Shown piece after piece: positions 33,852-46,201 of a DNA stretch of 64,000 bases. Location of the stretch: contig VDFB02047230.1 of assembly GCA_007258455.2 (NCBI GenBank), forward strand, positions 159,038,635-159,102,634, in the 5' to 3' direction. The notes beneath the pieces were generated by a model. That model was not told the origin of the DNA. It saw nothing but the letters and a program-made list of their open reading frames with translations, and did no database searches. The translations under genes and the position numbers were made by a program. This DNA is from Sequoia sempervirens (lineage: Eukaryota > Streptophyta > Pinopsida > Cupressales > Cupressaceae). Position 1 is the stretch's first letter; every line of letters starts with the position of its first letter.

Positions 33852-35137
33852 TTTTGGCGCTAGAAAATTATACAAATTGATATCACACACTCAATCTTGA
33901 TCTACTAACAACGCTTCATCCTGAATCATCCCTCTATCTAACCATTTAATCAAATAGCCTTATTTGATTAAAGTCATCATAATTCCCCTTTTAATTAAAT
34001 AAATCCCTCAATTTAATTAAATCATCATCTCTATGTAATTAGCTAGGTCATTTCATCTTCCTATCTTTATTTAATTAAATAATCTATATTATTTGATTAA
34101 ATCTCTAAAGTTAATCTAATTAAATTAAATAAATCAAGCATTTATCTAATTTAATCTAACATCACCCCCTTTGGTTAAATAAATCAAAAATATTTATTTA
34201 ACTAAGTCTAAATCATTCTTTTCTCATTTTGAGTTATTTAAATCCTAAAATCTAAGTCAAAATGGTCAAATCAACTAACATCATTTAAATTAATCAAATC
34301 ATGATCAATGTTAATCTTAATCACTCCAATCCTCTAGATTTTCCAACTTGCACATGAAAATCAATTTAATTGTTTTATAAATCACCTATTTTCATTCAAA
34401 AAAGACATCCAAGTGGGAATATTCCTCAAATTTGAAATATCCCCCCAAAAGGACTTATCCATCCAACAAAGAATTTAAGGCTCTTACATTGTCTCTTACA
34501 TGTCTCCCACTTGGCATTTAACTCATCTTTCATCCCCCCTAAACATGTCATCTCATCAAATTCAAATTTCAAACTTGCATATGGATCAAAATGTGCTCAA
34601 CCTTCATCCTATCAAATGTTGACAAGTGGCACCATATCATTGGATGAAAGTTAGTCCCACATTGCTCAAATTTGTACTTTCATCCATCTTGAAATCCTAT
34701 AAATGAAGGGCTTCTCTCCTCATTTCATCATCCACAATTTGAGTAAAGTTACCATGCTCAAATATCTATCAAGTTTCACCTCATTGAGCTCTTAGCTAGG
34801 TTCTTTTACAGATTTGGCTTGGAGTCTTCATCATTCATCATCAAAAGTGGATCAAAGTTCATCACCAAGTCTACATCTATCAACATTGCATCATAGGAAT
34901 TGGGAAAGGGCCAAATTTTCACATCAAATTGGCACCAATTACCCCATGGGATCAAGAATTTGCTATTTAGATTAGGATTTCATCTTGTGTTTATCATTTT
35001 ATTGTGTTTTTGCATATTTTCATTCCTAGTTTGAATTGTAAATGGATTCCATGGGGAATCCTTGTTTATGCTTGCAATATCTAACTTAGGGTGTTTAATC
35101 TCTTTGTTTTGCAGGTACAATAGATTAGGGGTTCACA
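33852..35137 (+). repeat. Tat element inner, diverged LTR (LTR B)
   Basis: LTR-like over its whole length: GAAAATTATACAAATTGATAT near the start, the TTAATTAAAT-rich block, TGGATGAAAGTTAGTCCCAC, the TATA box at 34698, GGGAAAGGGCCAA, and the end GGGGTTCACA at 35137. It follows LTR A after only TTT. The first bases TGGCGCTAGAA (33855-33865) read both as an LTR start and as a primer-binding-site start. It differs from A and C far more than they do from each other. Confidence 0.88.
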
Positions 35138-35157
35138 TTTTGGTGCTAGAAGGAGGG
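35138..35157 (+). other. Tat primer-binding site
   Basis: TTTTGGTGCTAGAAGGAGGG follows LTR B directly. Plant gypsy elements commonly begin this region TTTGGCGC..., and the equivalent TTTTGGCGCTAGAA remnant follows LTR A. I cannot assign the exact tRNA primer. Confidence 0.6.
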
Positions 35158-38007
35158 CTGCATCCTTAAATTCTAACATTTTCTCAAAATTTATGCGTTT
35201 TCTTGACATAGGAAATTCTGATGCGGCCCCCCTCAACGTTGTTGTTTTTAGCGCCACGAGCTCGTCAGCGTCACTGTTTTAGCGTCGCGGGCTCGCTAGC
35301 GTCGCTATATAGCACTGCGCACGTATAAACTCCGCCACTGGACTCATCCCACCAAAAATTTCAAATTTAAAACTGCGCCGTTGGACTCGCCAATCTGCAC
35401 CAGTTTTCAAAAAATTTAAAAACTCTGACACTTTCAAAAAATGCGACGCTGGGAGAAAAGAGCGACGCAATCGTGCTCTCTGTCCCGACACAGAGTGTCG
35501 CTGACTGGTAAAGTGGCACTGAAATAGCACTGCTGGAAGGAAAAAATAGCGAGCCTTCATGAGTTGCGACGCTAGAAGACAGTAAAAGGGAAAAAATAAA
35601 TTTTTAGCACATGCTTTAATTTATGATTACTTCTTCCTCTGTTTTTTGCTTGTTAATTTCTCTATTTTTTTCAGAATCTAATTGTTTTTCTCCTTTGTAG
35701 GTGGGAAGCCAAAAGCAAAGAAAGAAGGAGCATGGTGATGATGTCTTATTTAATCAAAGTGTTTTTAAACACTTAAGGGTTGTTTAACACTTCCTTAAGG
35801 AACTTGTCATCTTTTTCTTTCTCTAGAACACTTTCATTTGGGTTTAAAAAGGATTCTTTTGTTTATTGCTCACAAATAGATTTAAAAAGAATCTTAGGAT
35901 CTACAACTCACTAGATTTCGTTTATGGATTAAACAATTGAACAAATGTCTTTCACTTGTGATTTGGTGCTTTAAAATGAACTCACATATTGCTTTGAGGG
36001 TTTAAAAAGAACAAGTATAGTTGTGATTTTGTGAGGGATTACTTAGACCAAAGCCATTGGAAAAGGACGTATGCGCTTCTCTCGCGCTTTATAGCGATCT
36101 TGAGAATCAAAAGGTCTTTTCCATGACTTTGGGTTAAGACAAAGCAATCACCTCCACACTTCAATTTGGGCTTAAAATTGAACAAACTATTGTGCGAGTG
36201 TGAGTGGGGGCATTTTCGCGTACATTCTCTCTTTGTTGCTATCAAAGATTGATCAAGTTATAGATTTTGTTCTTCATCCACTTTTGTTTATCATAGAGGG
36301 CTTGCCTTGTGGGAAAAAGTAATCACCCAAGGGAACGACTCAACCGATAACACTCTAAAGCCAAGAGTATTTCCAGCTGGGATATAAATGTGGATATTGG
36401 AAGAAACGCTAATATCACGCGGTTGACTCCGACAAGATGGATCCGAAAGGGGACTCTTGCCATGTTGGGTCAACTCCTATGAACGGAAAGTCCTTACTAG
36501 AACCCATGTGCTAGAATTTTCCAAAATCCTTTTATCTATTTGTTGGTGCAAGAACGGTCGTTCTGAAGCCGCCCTACACTTTTACGGTCTTCTAGTAGAA
36601 ATGGAAAGCAAGCCATGGGAGTTTCATGGATGTTGATGCTTGGCTGCCCCGTATAAGTGAGTGTCGTGGAGGGGAGCCAGTGGGGTCAAGCATCTAACCA
36701 TTCGCTAGAGATAAGCGTAGCTGGACTTGTCCAAGTGGGAATCCAACAAATATTGTCTTTCACATCCATAGGATTGCACTTATTCTTGGGTTACAAAATG
36801 CATTGCTTGATCGAAAACATCAAGGAAAAAAACACTAAACATTATCCAAATTTCAAACCCTTTTTGAGGACAAATACAATTGACTCAATCCACATGTTAT
36901 TGCTTTCCCTTGGGAGTCACATCCTTAGAGGTTTCTAAGCATTGGATTATATCTCAATTTGTCTTCTTAAGTAAACAATAGGAAACCCTTGCCTTAAGTT
37001 CATTAAATTTCCACATAACATATCTTGTGGAGTTTGAAGAAATTAAGACATTAGACATCTTAGTTTGAGACTTTAATCAAAGAGAGTGTTTTTGATAAAA
37101 TAAAGACATTAAGCAAAGCTAAGAAAAATGAACTTTCATATGTGTTGAAGACCCCAAGATCCCAAAAGAAAAAATCATTGATTGAAAATATGAATGTTCA
37201 AATGAAATCATGTCTTGGTTACAAAAGTCATTAGGAAGCATTTGCATGCTCTTCAATACCTAGGTCTAAGCAAACAAAGCGTATCTTTTTAGGTTCATCT
37301 TAGGATCAAAACATATCAAAATCATCTTTCATCCACCCAAAACATCAAAATAGAAATCCATCTCATCATCACCTTTTGGAAAATCTTGAAATCATCCTTG
37401 ATACTAGGCTTTGTGGAAAAATCAAAACCATCAATATCATTGAGGCAAAATCCTTGAAATCATTAGCAAAAGCACCTTTGGTTAGGTATGTGTAGATGCA
37501 TCCTTTTGCATATACTTAGTCAAAATTATCAAAATCATCTTGTCTAGCTTGGTGTATGTAGATGAATCCTTCTTCATATGCTTAGTGAAACAATCATCTT
37601 GTTTGAATAGGTGTGGGTAGATGCATCCTTTTCGCCACACATATTCAAATTATCCTCCTTTGAACAAAGCTATCCCTTAGACCATCATCTAGCATCTTAG
37701 GGTATTTTTGTTCAAAAATCCAAATCAAATCCAAATAAAAAAATTAAGGACAAAATCTCAAAATCTCAAAATCAAAAATCAAAAAATCAAAATCCAAAGT
37801 CCTAAAAGCCTAGTGTCTCATTCAAGATTTATCAAAAGCCAAAATATCCATATCATCCATCCCTAAAACATCATCATCATTATCATATCATTACATTTGA
37901 TCCTTAAGGCATCCTAAAACTTGTTCACTTTGGAAACATAAGATAAAGATCGATCCAAAGAATCAAGAGATTCATCTCCCATATTCTTGAAGATTGATCC
38001 TTGTTTT
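35158..38007 (+). other. Tat untranslated leader with a CpG-rich patch
   Basis: 2.85 kb between the primer-binding site and the gag ATG. Bases 35225-35580 are strikingly rich in GCGTCGC, GCGACGC and TAGCG phrases. They include a 6-bp stem hairpin (CTCTGT...ACAGAG, 35478-35495). The remainder is AT-rich with short direct repeats such as TCATCTTG and TGCATCCTTTT (37490-37640). Long leaders are typical of Tat elements. No ORF with a recognisable domain. Confidence 0.7.
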
Positions 38008-38622
38008 ATGGTTCAAACGAGATCTCAATACAAGAAGAGTATGGAAGCCAACAAAGAAACTCCCACTTCAAGTGATCTTAGCCAAACAAATGCAGAAATG
38101 AATCTCGCTGAATCAAGCAATCCATTGATCCCCTCATCATCCAAAAATCCACAAGAGGAAAATCGAGAGGACCTCACCTTTGGAATGTCTCGCGAGGAAA
38201 TGATGGAAATGCTCCAAAATCCGAACAACCATAGAATCATCAACATCATGATGAGACTTAACCCTTTGTTGTACATGCTTGAATTAGAAAAACAAGGGGC
38301 CAAGTTGCCTTCGGATTTTGATGTGAGTACTATAGTGGATACATCATTTCCCCCAATCTCATCTACCATACCCATCTCATCTACACCTCCATCCCAAAAC
38401 ATCACCCAAAACATCCTGCAAATCACAACATCGTTTGCTCCAACACAACCAAATGTCAACAAGGGAAATACATTTCTCAACGCTCTTCAATCACATCCCC
38501 TTGTTAACAACCAAAACTTGGACACGAACACCACTTTGGAACAAAACATCCCCCATAACCCATTACACAAAAATGTTCCTCTCACTTTACATTATGACCC
38601 ATCATCAACATCTGTTCATTGA
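38008..38622 (+). pseudogene. Tat gag N-terminus
   Basis: Starts MVQTRSQYKK (ATG 38008-38010) and runs 204 codons, rich in Ser, Asn, Pro and Thr, to a TGA at 38620-38622. The first ATG is preferred over an upstream TTG. The rest of gag lies in another frame (38862 on), so a frameshift lies between about 38623 and 38861. The MVQTRS type of start is common in gypsy gag proteins. No structured domain is visible here. The capsid domain comes later. Confidence 0.75.
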
Positions 38623-38861
38623 GCACCACAAACACCTCTTCTCACAAATTCACAAGAAGAGGGAGATACGTTCAGACTAGGGGGTTTATTCGACACCACA
38701 ACATTTTCCCAACTCACACCTCTCACATTTCCACCTCTTCCACCATTTCTATTATCATCTGCACCGCTCCTTAGTTTAGGGCTTCCCCTCTACCAAGTAT
38801 CAATCAAACCTATATCCCAACCATCAATCAAAGCATTGCACCAAACACACAAAAAATTTCG

Positions 38862-40970
38862 TTGATATTGCAACAACAAACGATAAAAACAAAAGTAATG
38901 GAAACATCATCGAACATCCCCCTAACATCACAAAGCATGGTCTCACAAGGACCAATCACATCAATACCATTATCCAACACCCAAAATATCAACACAACAT
39001 CATCATCCACCACCATTCCAAATCCACCACCACCTCCACCACCACCAACGTTCACCACATCAAACCAATTCGACGCCACATTACAAGCTACTTTTCAAAG
39101 AGGATACCAACAAGTGTAGAAACAAAAAGCCATGCAACAAGTCGCTCAAGCTACACAAGTCACATTACAAGCGCAACAAACACAACAAGCCCAAGCTTTA
39201 TTGCAACAATAACAACAAGCCGCCCAAGCCGCACAAGCATTGCAAGCACAAAGGGTCACTCAAGCACAACTTGTATTACAGCAAGCGCAAGTGCAAGCAC
39301 AAGCTCAAGCACAACAAGTGCAAGCTCAAGCACAACTTCTTGCACAAGCAGCACAAATGCAAGCATATCAGCAAGCACTAAAGCAATACCAAGAGCAGCA
39401 AAAAGTAGGAGAACTGGTAGCCCAACAACAAGCATTGTGGGAACAACAACAAGCAGAACAACAAGCGTTGTTGGAATAGCAACAAGCGCAGCAGCAAGCA
39501 CAACAACAAGCATTGTTGGAACAAGTGCAACAACAAGCACAAATCCTAGCGCAACAACAACAAGATCAACAACAAGCATTGTTCATCTAGAAGCAAGTAG
39601 AAGCCTACTTCGCCTGCCACAACATACCAATACCATCGAACAATGCACCAACCAATCCATCCATCCAAACCATGATTGCAACACCTCAAAACACATTCAT
39701 CCCACCCCCTAATCTGCAAAGCGATGTAATGACACAACTCAGATTGTTATCACAACAAGCGCTTGACCTTCAATAAGGGCGAACAACCAAAACACAGAGT
39801 AACTTGTGTCCCTATCCATTTGATAGGAGACTAGACATGTAACCATTCCCTAAGGGATTTGAGATCCCTAAATTTGACAAATATCAAGGGACGGGAAACC
39901 TTGAAGATCACATCAGGGAATTCTAGGTTCATTGTATGGAGGTTGCATATGACGATACTTATCTGATGCAGCTATTCCCTAGGAGCTTGGTAGGCAACGC
40001 TATAGAATGGTTCTCTCAGTTAACCTCAGGCATCAGAACATTCTAGGAAATCAAAGATGAATTCATTAGAAACTATGCATGTAACATTACAATGGATGTT
40101 AGTCTCGAAGAATTATACGCTCTAAAACAAGGAAAGAATGAATCTTTTGCTTCATTTCTTCAATGATGGCGATCCAAGGCCAATCAGAGCAAGTGGACCA
40201 TGCCAAAAGAGCAACAAGTCTGCACAATCATCACCAACCTTGAAAGCCGCCTGTCATTTCATCTCAAGGTTCAGGGAATCACCACATATGAGCAATTAAT
40301 CTCCAAGGCGCTTAGCATCGAAAGATCCCTTGTGACCCAACCCGTAGAATCAACGTCATATCACAAATAGCAAAACAATTTCCCATCATCAAATTACAAT
40401 GATAAACCTCGAACATGGGAAAGAAACAAGAACATCACTAATGATGGTGTCGTTGATGCCAAGGTGGTCATCAGTGGTCCACGCCAAAATACACCCGCAC
40501 TGCAAATCCAAAATCAACGCCAAAACACTCATCACACAACATATCAACCCAATAACAATCCTACCATCAATAACCTCAATGACCAAAGAGGACCACCCCA
40601 GCACAAAACATATCCTAAACAAAAATACACTATGTTGGGGGAACCACTTGAGGACATCATGAAAAGGTTGATCGACGAAAAACTCATCAAAGCACCAACA
40701 TTCGAGAATTACCAAGAACTCGATGTCAAACCCCCTTGGTACAACGAAAATCAACTTTGCGAGTTCCACAAAATCAAAGGTCACACCACGAACAACTGCA
40801 TGAGACTCAAAAATATTATCCAAGACCTCATTGACAAAAGAATCATAAACGTCGAACAACCTACGGGATATCAGGACCTAAAAATCTACACGAATATAAT
40901 GCCGAATCATGGCAACAAAGGGAATAAAAATGACAAAGGGAAGGGTAGTGTAAATCATGTGTACAAAATA
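38862..40970 (+). pseudogene. Tat gag: Pro/Gln-rich region, capsid domain and zinc-knuckle-like motif
   Basis: This is one reading frame interrupted only by nonsense codons (39117, 39208, 39475, 39586, 39772, 39838, 39922, 40042, 40165 and 40366, approximately). A proline run (about 39020-39050) precedes an Ala/Gln repeat tract (39120-39580), then the retrotransposon gag domain with FPKGFEIPKFDKYQG, HCMEVAYDD and GNAIEWFSQL. A short variant knuckle, CEFHKIKGHTTNNC (40758-40799), follows, with His in place of the second Cys. The frame continues unbroken into protease. Gag forms the particle that packages element RNA. Confidence 0.85.
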
Positions 40971-42140
40971 GTCGTTGCCTCCCTAAATGAAGACTACATG
41001 GTCATCACCATCAAGGGTGCCCAGGCCGAAGATTGTGGAGTCACCACAAGAGGCGGTAAAGTCACCATTGCAAGATCATCCCAACCTCATAGAGTCCCTT
41101 CATCAAGAGTTGTGCCATATAGCTACAATGTTGTAGACCAACTCAAGAGAACACCATCACACATCTCCATCATGGAGTTGTTAAAAATATCTTCAGCACA
41201 TAAAAAGATCCTTGAGGAAGCATTATCCTTATCCACTGTCCTCGCAGATCTCGATGCGGACCAATTCCAAGCTATGGTTGGGAATATCATAACACCTAAT
41301 CTCCTTACATTCTCTGACCAAGATTTCCCCGCCCAACCATCTCACAACCGCGCACTTCATTTGGAAGCCATTGTAAACAAAAGCAAAATCAAAAGGGTCT
41401 TGGTGGATGGAGGTGCAGGTTTGAACATCTGTGCTCTCAGCCTAATCAAGCAACTAAAAATAGTAGAAGATTCCATTGACAAAAGTAAAGGCATCACAAT
41501 CAGAGCATATGATGACCAAGAAAGAGTTTCTCAGGGCATGATTAAACTCCCTATTCAAGTAGAGTTGACACTCATGGAAACCACATGTTAGGTCTTGGAC
41601 CTCGACTTGCCATACAACATCCTCCTGGGATGCCCATGGATCCATGCAATGAAAGCTGTAGCATCAACCTTCCACCAATGTGTAAAATTTACACATAATG
41701 GACAAGAATTTATTGTCCATGGAGATCCTGAGCCATTTTCATATTGCAAAAATCTTGAGGCCAAGTATTACAAAATCCCCCAGGTACCAAAGAATGATGA
41801 GGGCCCATCCACATCATACATCAACCCAGCCACCCTCGCATCCACTTCTGCGACAGAGACACCCACCATTCCCTCCATTCCCACCATCTCTGACATCAAG
41901 CTCATCATCCAGGAGTACAGTTGTGGAAATTATAGGCTCCCTAATAATGCTTTTGTGATAGGAGAATTACCTCAATCTCCTAGATCACAGGGATGCCCAC
42001 AAGAAAATCAAGCTTCCACATCACAAACGTATCCTGAGGATTATCCCAAATTCACAAGATGGGGAGACCTTGGTCATGAGGTCATTGAAGTAGATCCATC
42101 TCACATGTTGTATCAAGATGAAATACTGACACCTGAATAA
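40971..42140 (+). pseudogene. Tat protease region
   Basis: The aspartic-protease active site is at LVDGGAG (Asp codon 41406-41408), followed by LNICALSLIKQL. A hydrophobic strand, DLDLPYNILLGCPWI, around 41595-41640 is the usual second half (the ILLG.PW motif). In-frame stops occur at 41589 (TAG) and 42138 (TAA). A single Asp-Gly-Gly replaces the more common Asp-Ser/Thr/Asn-Gly, so the active site may be impaired. The protease would release gag and pol products. Confidence 0.82.
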
Positions 42141-42143
42141 CCA

Positions 42144-43001
42144 ATGGACGAAAGAAGTAAAGGCCTACAAATGATGTTTGCAATGGGTTACGATAGAAAC
42201 CAGAGATTGGGACAAAATGACAACGGTCTCATAATACCTATCATGCTGGAGACGCGACCCATAACAAATCTTGGTCTTGGATGTACCCCTCTAAGAATAA
42301 CCATACGTGGTCGAGGTCCTTTGGTTAGAGCCGCTAATGTCTCTCCTCAGCCAGTGCTAGTACAAGTACACTCACCAATAGTCACAGGTAGCGACACACA
42401 TAATTTCATAACTGAGCCCTATATTAGTAGCGATGACGAAGATACCTTATCCAATCTACCTAGGCTATTTGAAGATACCACCCTGTGTATGATTAGTACC
42501 ATATCCTTTGAACTAGATAGTCAAAATCATGAGATTCATTTAGTCTACCCCCAACTGATTGACTATGACCAACGAGGACCACCAGTTCTCGACACATTCA
42601 AAAACGATGAGGCTCTCTTAGAATTCATGGGATTGAGGGATAACATTTCAGATGGGGATCATAAGGTAGGATTTATAATGGAATTAGACACACATGCTTA
42701 TTACGAGGAAACGATTGTATCCTTTAGTCACAAAAGTGAAAAACTAAGAATCATATCCAAGTCCTTGAGTGAAAACCACATTGTGGCACTCTCTGAAAAC
42801 AAAATAATAAAAAGAAAGGACGTATCCAATGGTGAAAACCTCTTTGAGGCACCCAAGGATGAAGGATTCAATCTTCCCTTAAGAGCCATTCATCAAGAGA
42901 AGTCGGTAGTCTTGGCCGAAAAGTGCAATCCGGTCAACATAGGAATAGAGGAGACCCCACATATCACATTCTATGCAGAATCACTATTAATAGAAGAGTA
43001 G
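42144..43001 (+). pseudogene. G-patch-containing spacer between protease and reverse transcriptase
   Basis: The first 65 codons carry a glycine-rich motif, MGYDRNQRLGQNDNG, followed by LGLGCTPLRITIRGRG. This resembles a G-patch, a small RNA-binding module found between protease and reverse transcriptase in some plant retroelements and retroviruses. The rest is acidic and of unknown function. The frame is the same as protease and reverse transcriptase and ends at a TAG. Confidence 0.6.
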
Positions 43002-44462
43002 GAATTCCTAGTAGCATTCCTAAAGGAAAGACAAATAAACTTCGCATGGAGTTACGCTGACATGCCAGGGCTAGATCCAGAAACGGTGGTTCATCATTTA
43101 GCAGTGTATCCAGAGGCAAAACCGGTCAAACAAAAGCTTCAAAAAATGCATGCTCAGATAGCCCTATTGGTCAAAATGGAGCTCAAAAAGTTGCTAGATG
43201 CAGGATTTATCCAACCAATTGATTATCTAGAATGGGTTTCAAATCTAGTACCTATTTCAAAACCCGACGAAGGCATTCGAATATGTACAGACTTCATGGA
43301 TCTAAACAAGGCATGTCCAAATGATGATTTCCCGCTTCCCAACATCGACATGATAGTAGACATGACGATAGGGCATGAAATGCTATCACTAATGGATGGA
43401 TTCTCAAGATATAACCAGATCATGATAGCAAAAGAAGATCAACACAAGACGACATTCACTTGTCCATGGGGGACATACTGCTAGAATATGATGCCATTTG
43501 GTCTAAAGAATGCAGGAGCAACCTATCAAAGGGCCATGAGACTAATATTCCATGACATGATTCACAAAACAGTCGAAGACTATGTCAATGATATTCTAGC
43601 TAAGTCCAAAAAGAGACAAGACCATATAGCAAACCTAAGTGCTATCTTTGACAGACTAGAAGAATACAAAGTTAGACTAAACCCTAAGAAGTGTGTCTTC
43701 AACATGCAATCAGGTAAACTGCTAGGATACATAGTCTCCATGAGGGGTATTGAGGTAGATCCAGCAAAAGTGAAAGCGATCCTCGAGATGGAAGCACCAA
43801 AGACACTAAGACAACTGAGAGGTCTCCAAGGCCGACTTCAATCCATCCGATGATTTATAGCACAACTGGCAGACAAGCATAATCAATATTCCCACCTACT
43901 CCACAAGGGGGTAGCATATAAATGGGATAGAAAATGTGAAGAAGCATTTAACAAAATCAAGGAATACCTATTGACGCCACCAGTCTTAATGCCACCCATC
44001 CCAAAGAAGCCATTGATCTTATATGTGTCAGCAATAGCAGCGGCCCTTGGAGCTCTCCTAGCCCAACATGATGAAAATGGAACTGAGAGGGCTATCTACT
44101 ATATTAGCAGAACAATGGTCGGTCATGAGCTAAATTACTCATTCATTGAAAAAGATTGCCTCGCTATAGTGTTTGCATCCCAAAAATTCATACATTACAT
44201 GTTGGCACACAAGATCAAGCTCATCGCCAAAATTGATCCCCTAAAGTATCTCTTATCCAAGGCAATGCTCATAGGCAGAATGGAAAAATGGGTAATGATA
44301 TTGTCAAAGTACGACATTGAGTATGTTGAGCAAAAAGCCATCAAAGGTCAAGTTATTGCAGATCAATTGGCAGAGGCACCTATTTATGCTGAGAATCCTC
44401 TTGTCTCAAAATTTCTAGATGAATCCATTTTTAACCTCAACATAGATAATCATTGGAAACTA
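43002..44462 (+). pseudogene. Tat reverse transcriptase and first RNase H
   Basis: Motifs in order are KKLLDAGFIQPIDY, WVSNLVPISKPD, ICTDFMDLNKACPNDDFPLP, SLMDGFSRYNQI, MPFGLKNAGATYQRAM, the catalytic box YVND, and LNPKKCVFNMQSGKLLGYIV. The first catalytic Asp of the box is Asn (AAT at 43587-43589), so the enzyme should be dead. RNase H follows (LILYVSAIAAALGALLAQHD, then YISRTMVGHELNYSFIEKDC). In-frame stops lie at 43482 and 43851. All pieces remain in one frame. Confidence 0.9.
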
Positions 44463-44984
44463 TAATTCAATGGTTCATATACACAACATGGATCAAGAGT
44501 CGGTGTCTTCTTCATCACCCCACAAGGAGACTGCATACTGAAGTCATATAAATTGGCATTTCCTTGCACCAACAATATCATGAAATATGAGGCTTTGACT
44601 ATAAGCCTCAAGATAGCAGTACAATGGAATATCATAGCTCTCAGGGTGTATGGAGACTCTCAGTTGATCATAAATCAAGTCAATAATGAATATCAGACTA
44701 AGGATGACAAGCTAACTCCATACAAGAAATTGGTGGAGACTCTTAAGGAATCTTTCATTGACATAACATTTGAGCAAATTCCAAGAACCAACAATAGAGC
44801 AGCAGACGCCATGGCTACAATTGGGTCTCTAGTAGACATCCCTCATAATGTACCAAAATATGAATTTCTGATCGAGCAGCTTCTCGTTCCCACATTCAAG
44901 GTACTAGAATCGGAATATGTGTGTCAAATCATTGGTCTTGGCAATCCTTGGTATCACGACATCTATACATATCTTCGAATATGA
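44463..44984 (+). pseudogene. Second (Tat-type) RNase H
   Basis: FNGSYTQHGSRVGVFFITPQ, KYEALTISLKIA, VYGDSQLIINQVN and IPRTNNRAADAMATIG together give the four acidic RNase H positions, of which the first reads Asn (FNGS) instead of Asp. A second RNase H placed after the usual one and before integrase defines the Tat lineage in plants. The frame is continuous with reverse transcriptase and is bounded by in-frame TAA (44461) and TGA (44982). Confidence 0.88.
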
Positions 44985-46201
44985 GTCATACCCGCTGACC
45001 TGCCATCAAACCTAAAACAAACCTTTGTCAAAAAGGCATCTAGATTTATCGTCCTAGGAGATACCTTATACCGTAGAAGCATAGAGGGTACCTTACTGCG
45101 ATGTCTAAATGCTGAGGAGGCATTAACTAATCTAACCGAAGTTCATAATGGTATATGTGGCTCACACTCGAGTGGAATGACCATCGCCAAGAAACTGCTG
45201 AGGATGCAGTATTATTGGCCCACAATGGAATGGGAAGCATGATCATGCCAAAAAGTGTCTATAATGTCAGTAGCATGGGGACCTCATCCATGCTCTAGCT
45301 CAAGAGCTCCATCCCATTGTCACGCCATGGCCCTTCTCATAGTGGGGACTCAATCTCATTGGGAAAATATCACCTACCTCATCCAATGGCCACAAGTTCA
45401 TCCTCACTGCAACTGAGTACTTCACTAAGTGGGTGGAAGCCATACCCATGACCTATATCACTGGGAAGCAAATCTCAAAATTCATCCTAAACTATCTCAT
45501 TTGTCATTACGGTGTTCCACAAGCCATTATCTCAGATAACGGGACACCATTCAAGAACCAGGAGGTTCGCGACTTGTGCGAGAAATTCAAAATCTAGCGT
45601 CACTTCTCCACCTCGCACTATCCCCAAGGCAATGGCCAAGCAGAAGCCATGAACAAAACCATCCTCAAAATCCTCAAGAAAACAGTCAATGACGCAGGTC
45701 GTGACTAACACTTGCAGCTTAATCCTGCCCTCTGGGCCTATCGAACCAACATCTGCACACCTACAAGCGCCACCCCATTCTCCTTGGTCTATGGATCAGA
45801 AGTTGTACTCCCCATTGAGATTGAGCTCCCATCCCTCAAAATATCATTGCAAAATCTCATCACTAATGAGGACTATCGGGTATCAAGATTAAACGAGCTG
45901 GAGCTACTGTATGAGAGATGCATAAACGCTTTGAATCATCTGCAAGTCTACCAAAATAGACTCAAACGGAGCTACAACAAGAAAATCAGAAGCAAAAATT
46001 TCCAAGTCAGAGAACTGGTCTTAAAAGAAAATCAGAAGAATGTCCTGAATCCCAGCAGCAAAGGCAAGTTCGAACCCAATTGGTTAGGGCCTTTCATCGT
46101 CACAGCAAGCTATAAATCAGACGCATATCAGCTATCAAAACCCGAAGGGGAACCTTTGTAGGAGCCCATGAATAGCTCCCATCTCAAAAAGTTTTATGCC
46201 T
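44985..46201 (+). pseudogene. Tat integrase
   Basis: The N-terminal zinc-finger region reads VHNGICGSHSSGMTIAKKLL and YYWPTM in the polymerase frame. A frameshift near 45240 moves the core to another frame: WGLNLIGKI, EYFTKWVEAIPM, YGVPQAIISDNGTPFKN and HYPQGNGQAEAMNKTI. The first catalytic Asp is Asn (AAT, 45352-45354). The second Asp and the Glu are kept. The C-terminal domain (LNPALWAYRTN, WLGPFIVTASYKSDAYQL) ends at about 46201. Stops at 45340, 45595 and 45706 add to the damage. Confidence 0.9.

Noticed and set aside
39256..39579. 107-codon - strand ORF rich in Val/Leu, membrane-like
   Set aside because: Antisense reading of the CAA/CAG/GCA repeat in gag; repeat DNA is open in several frames.
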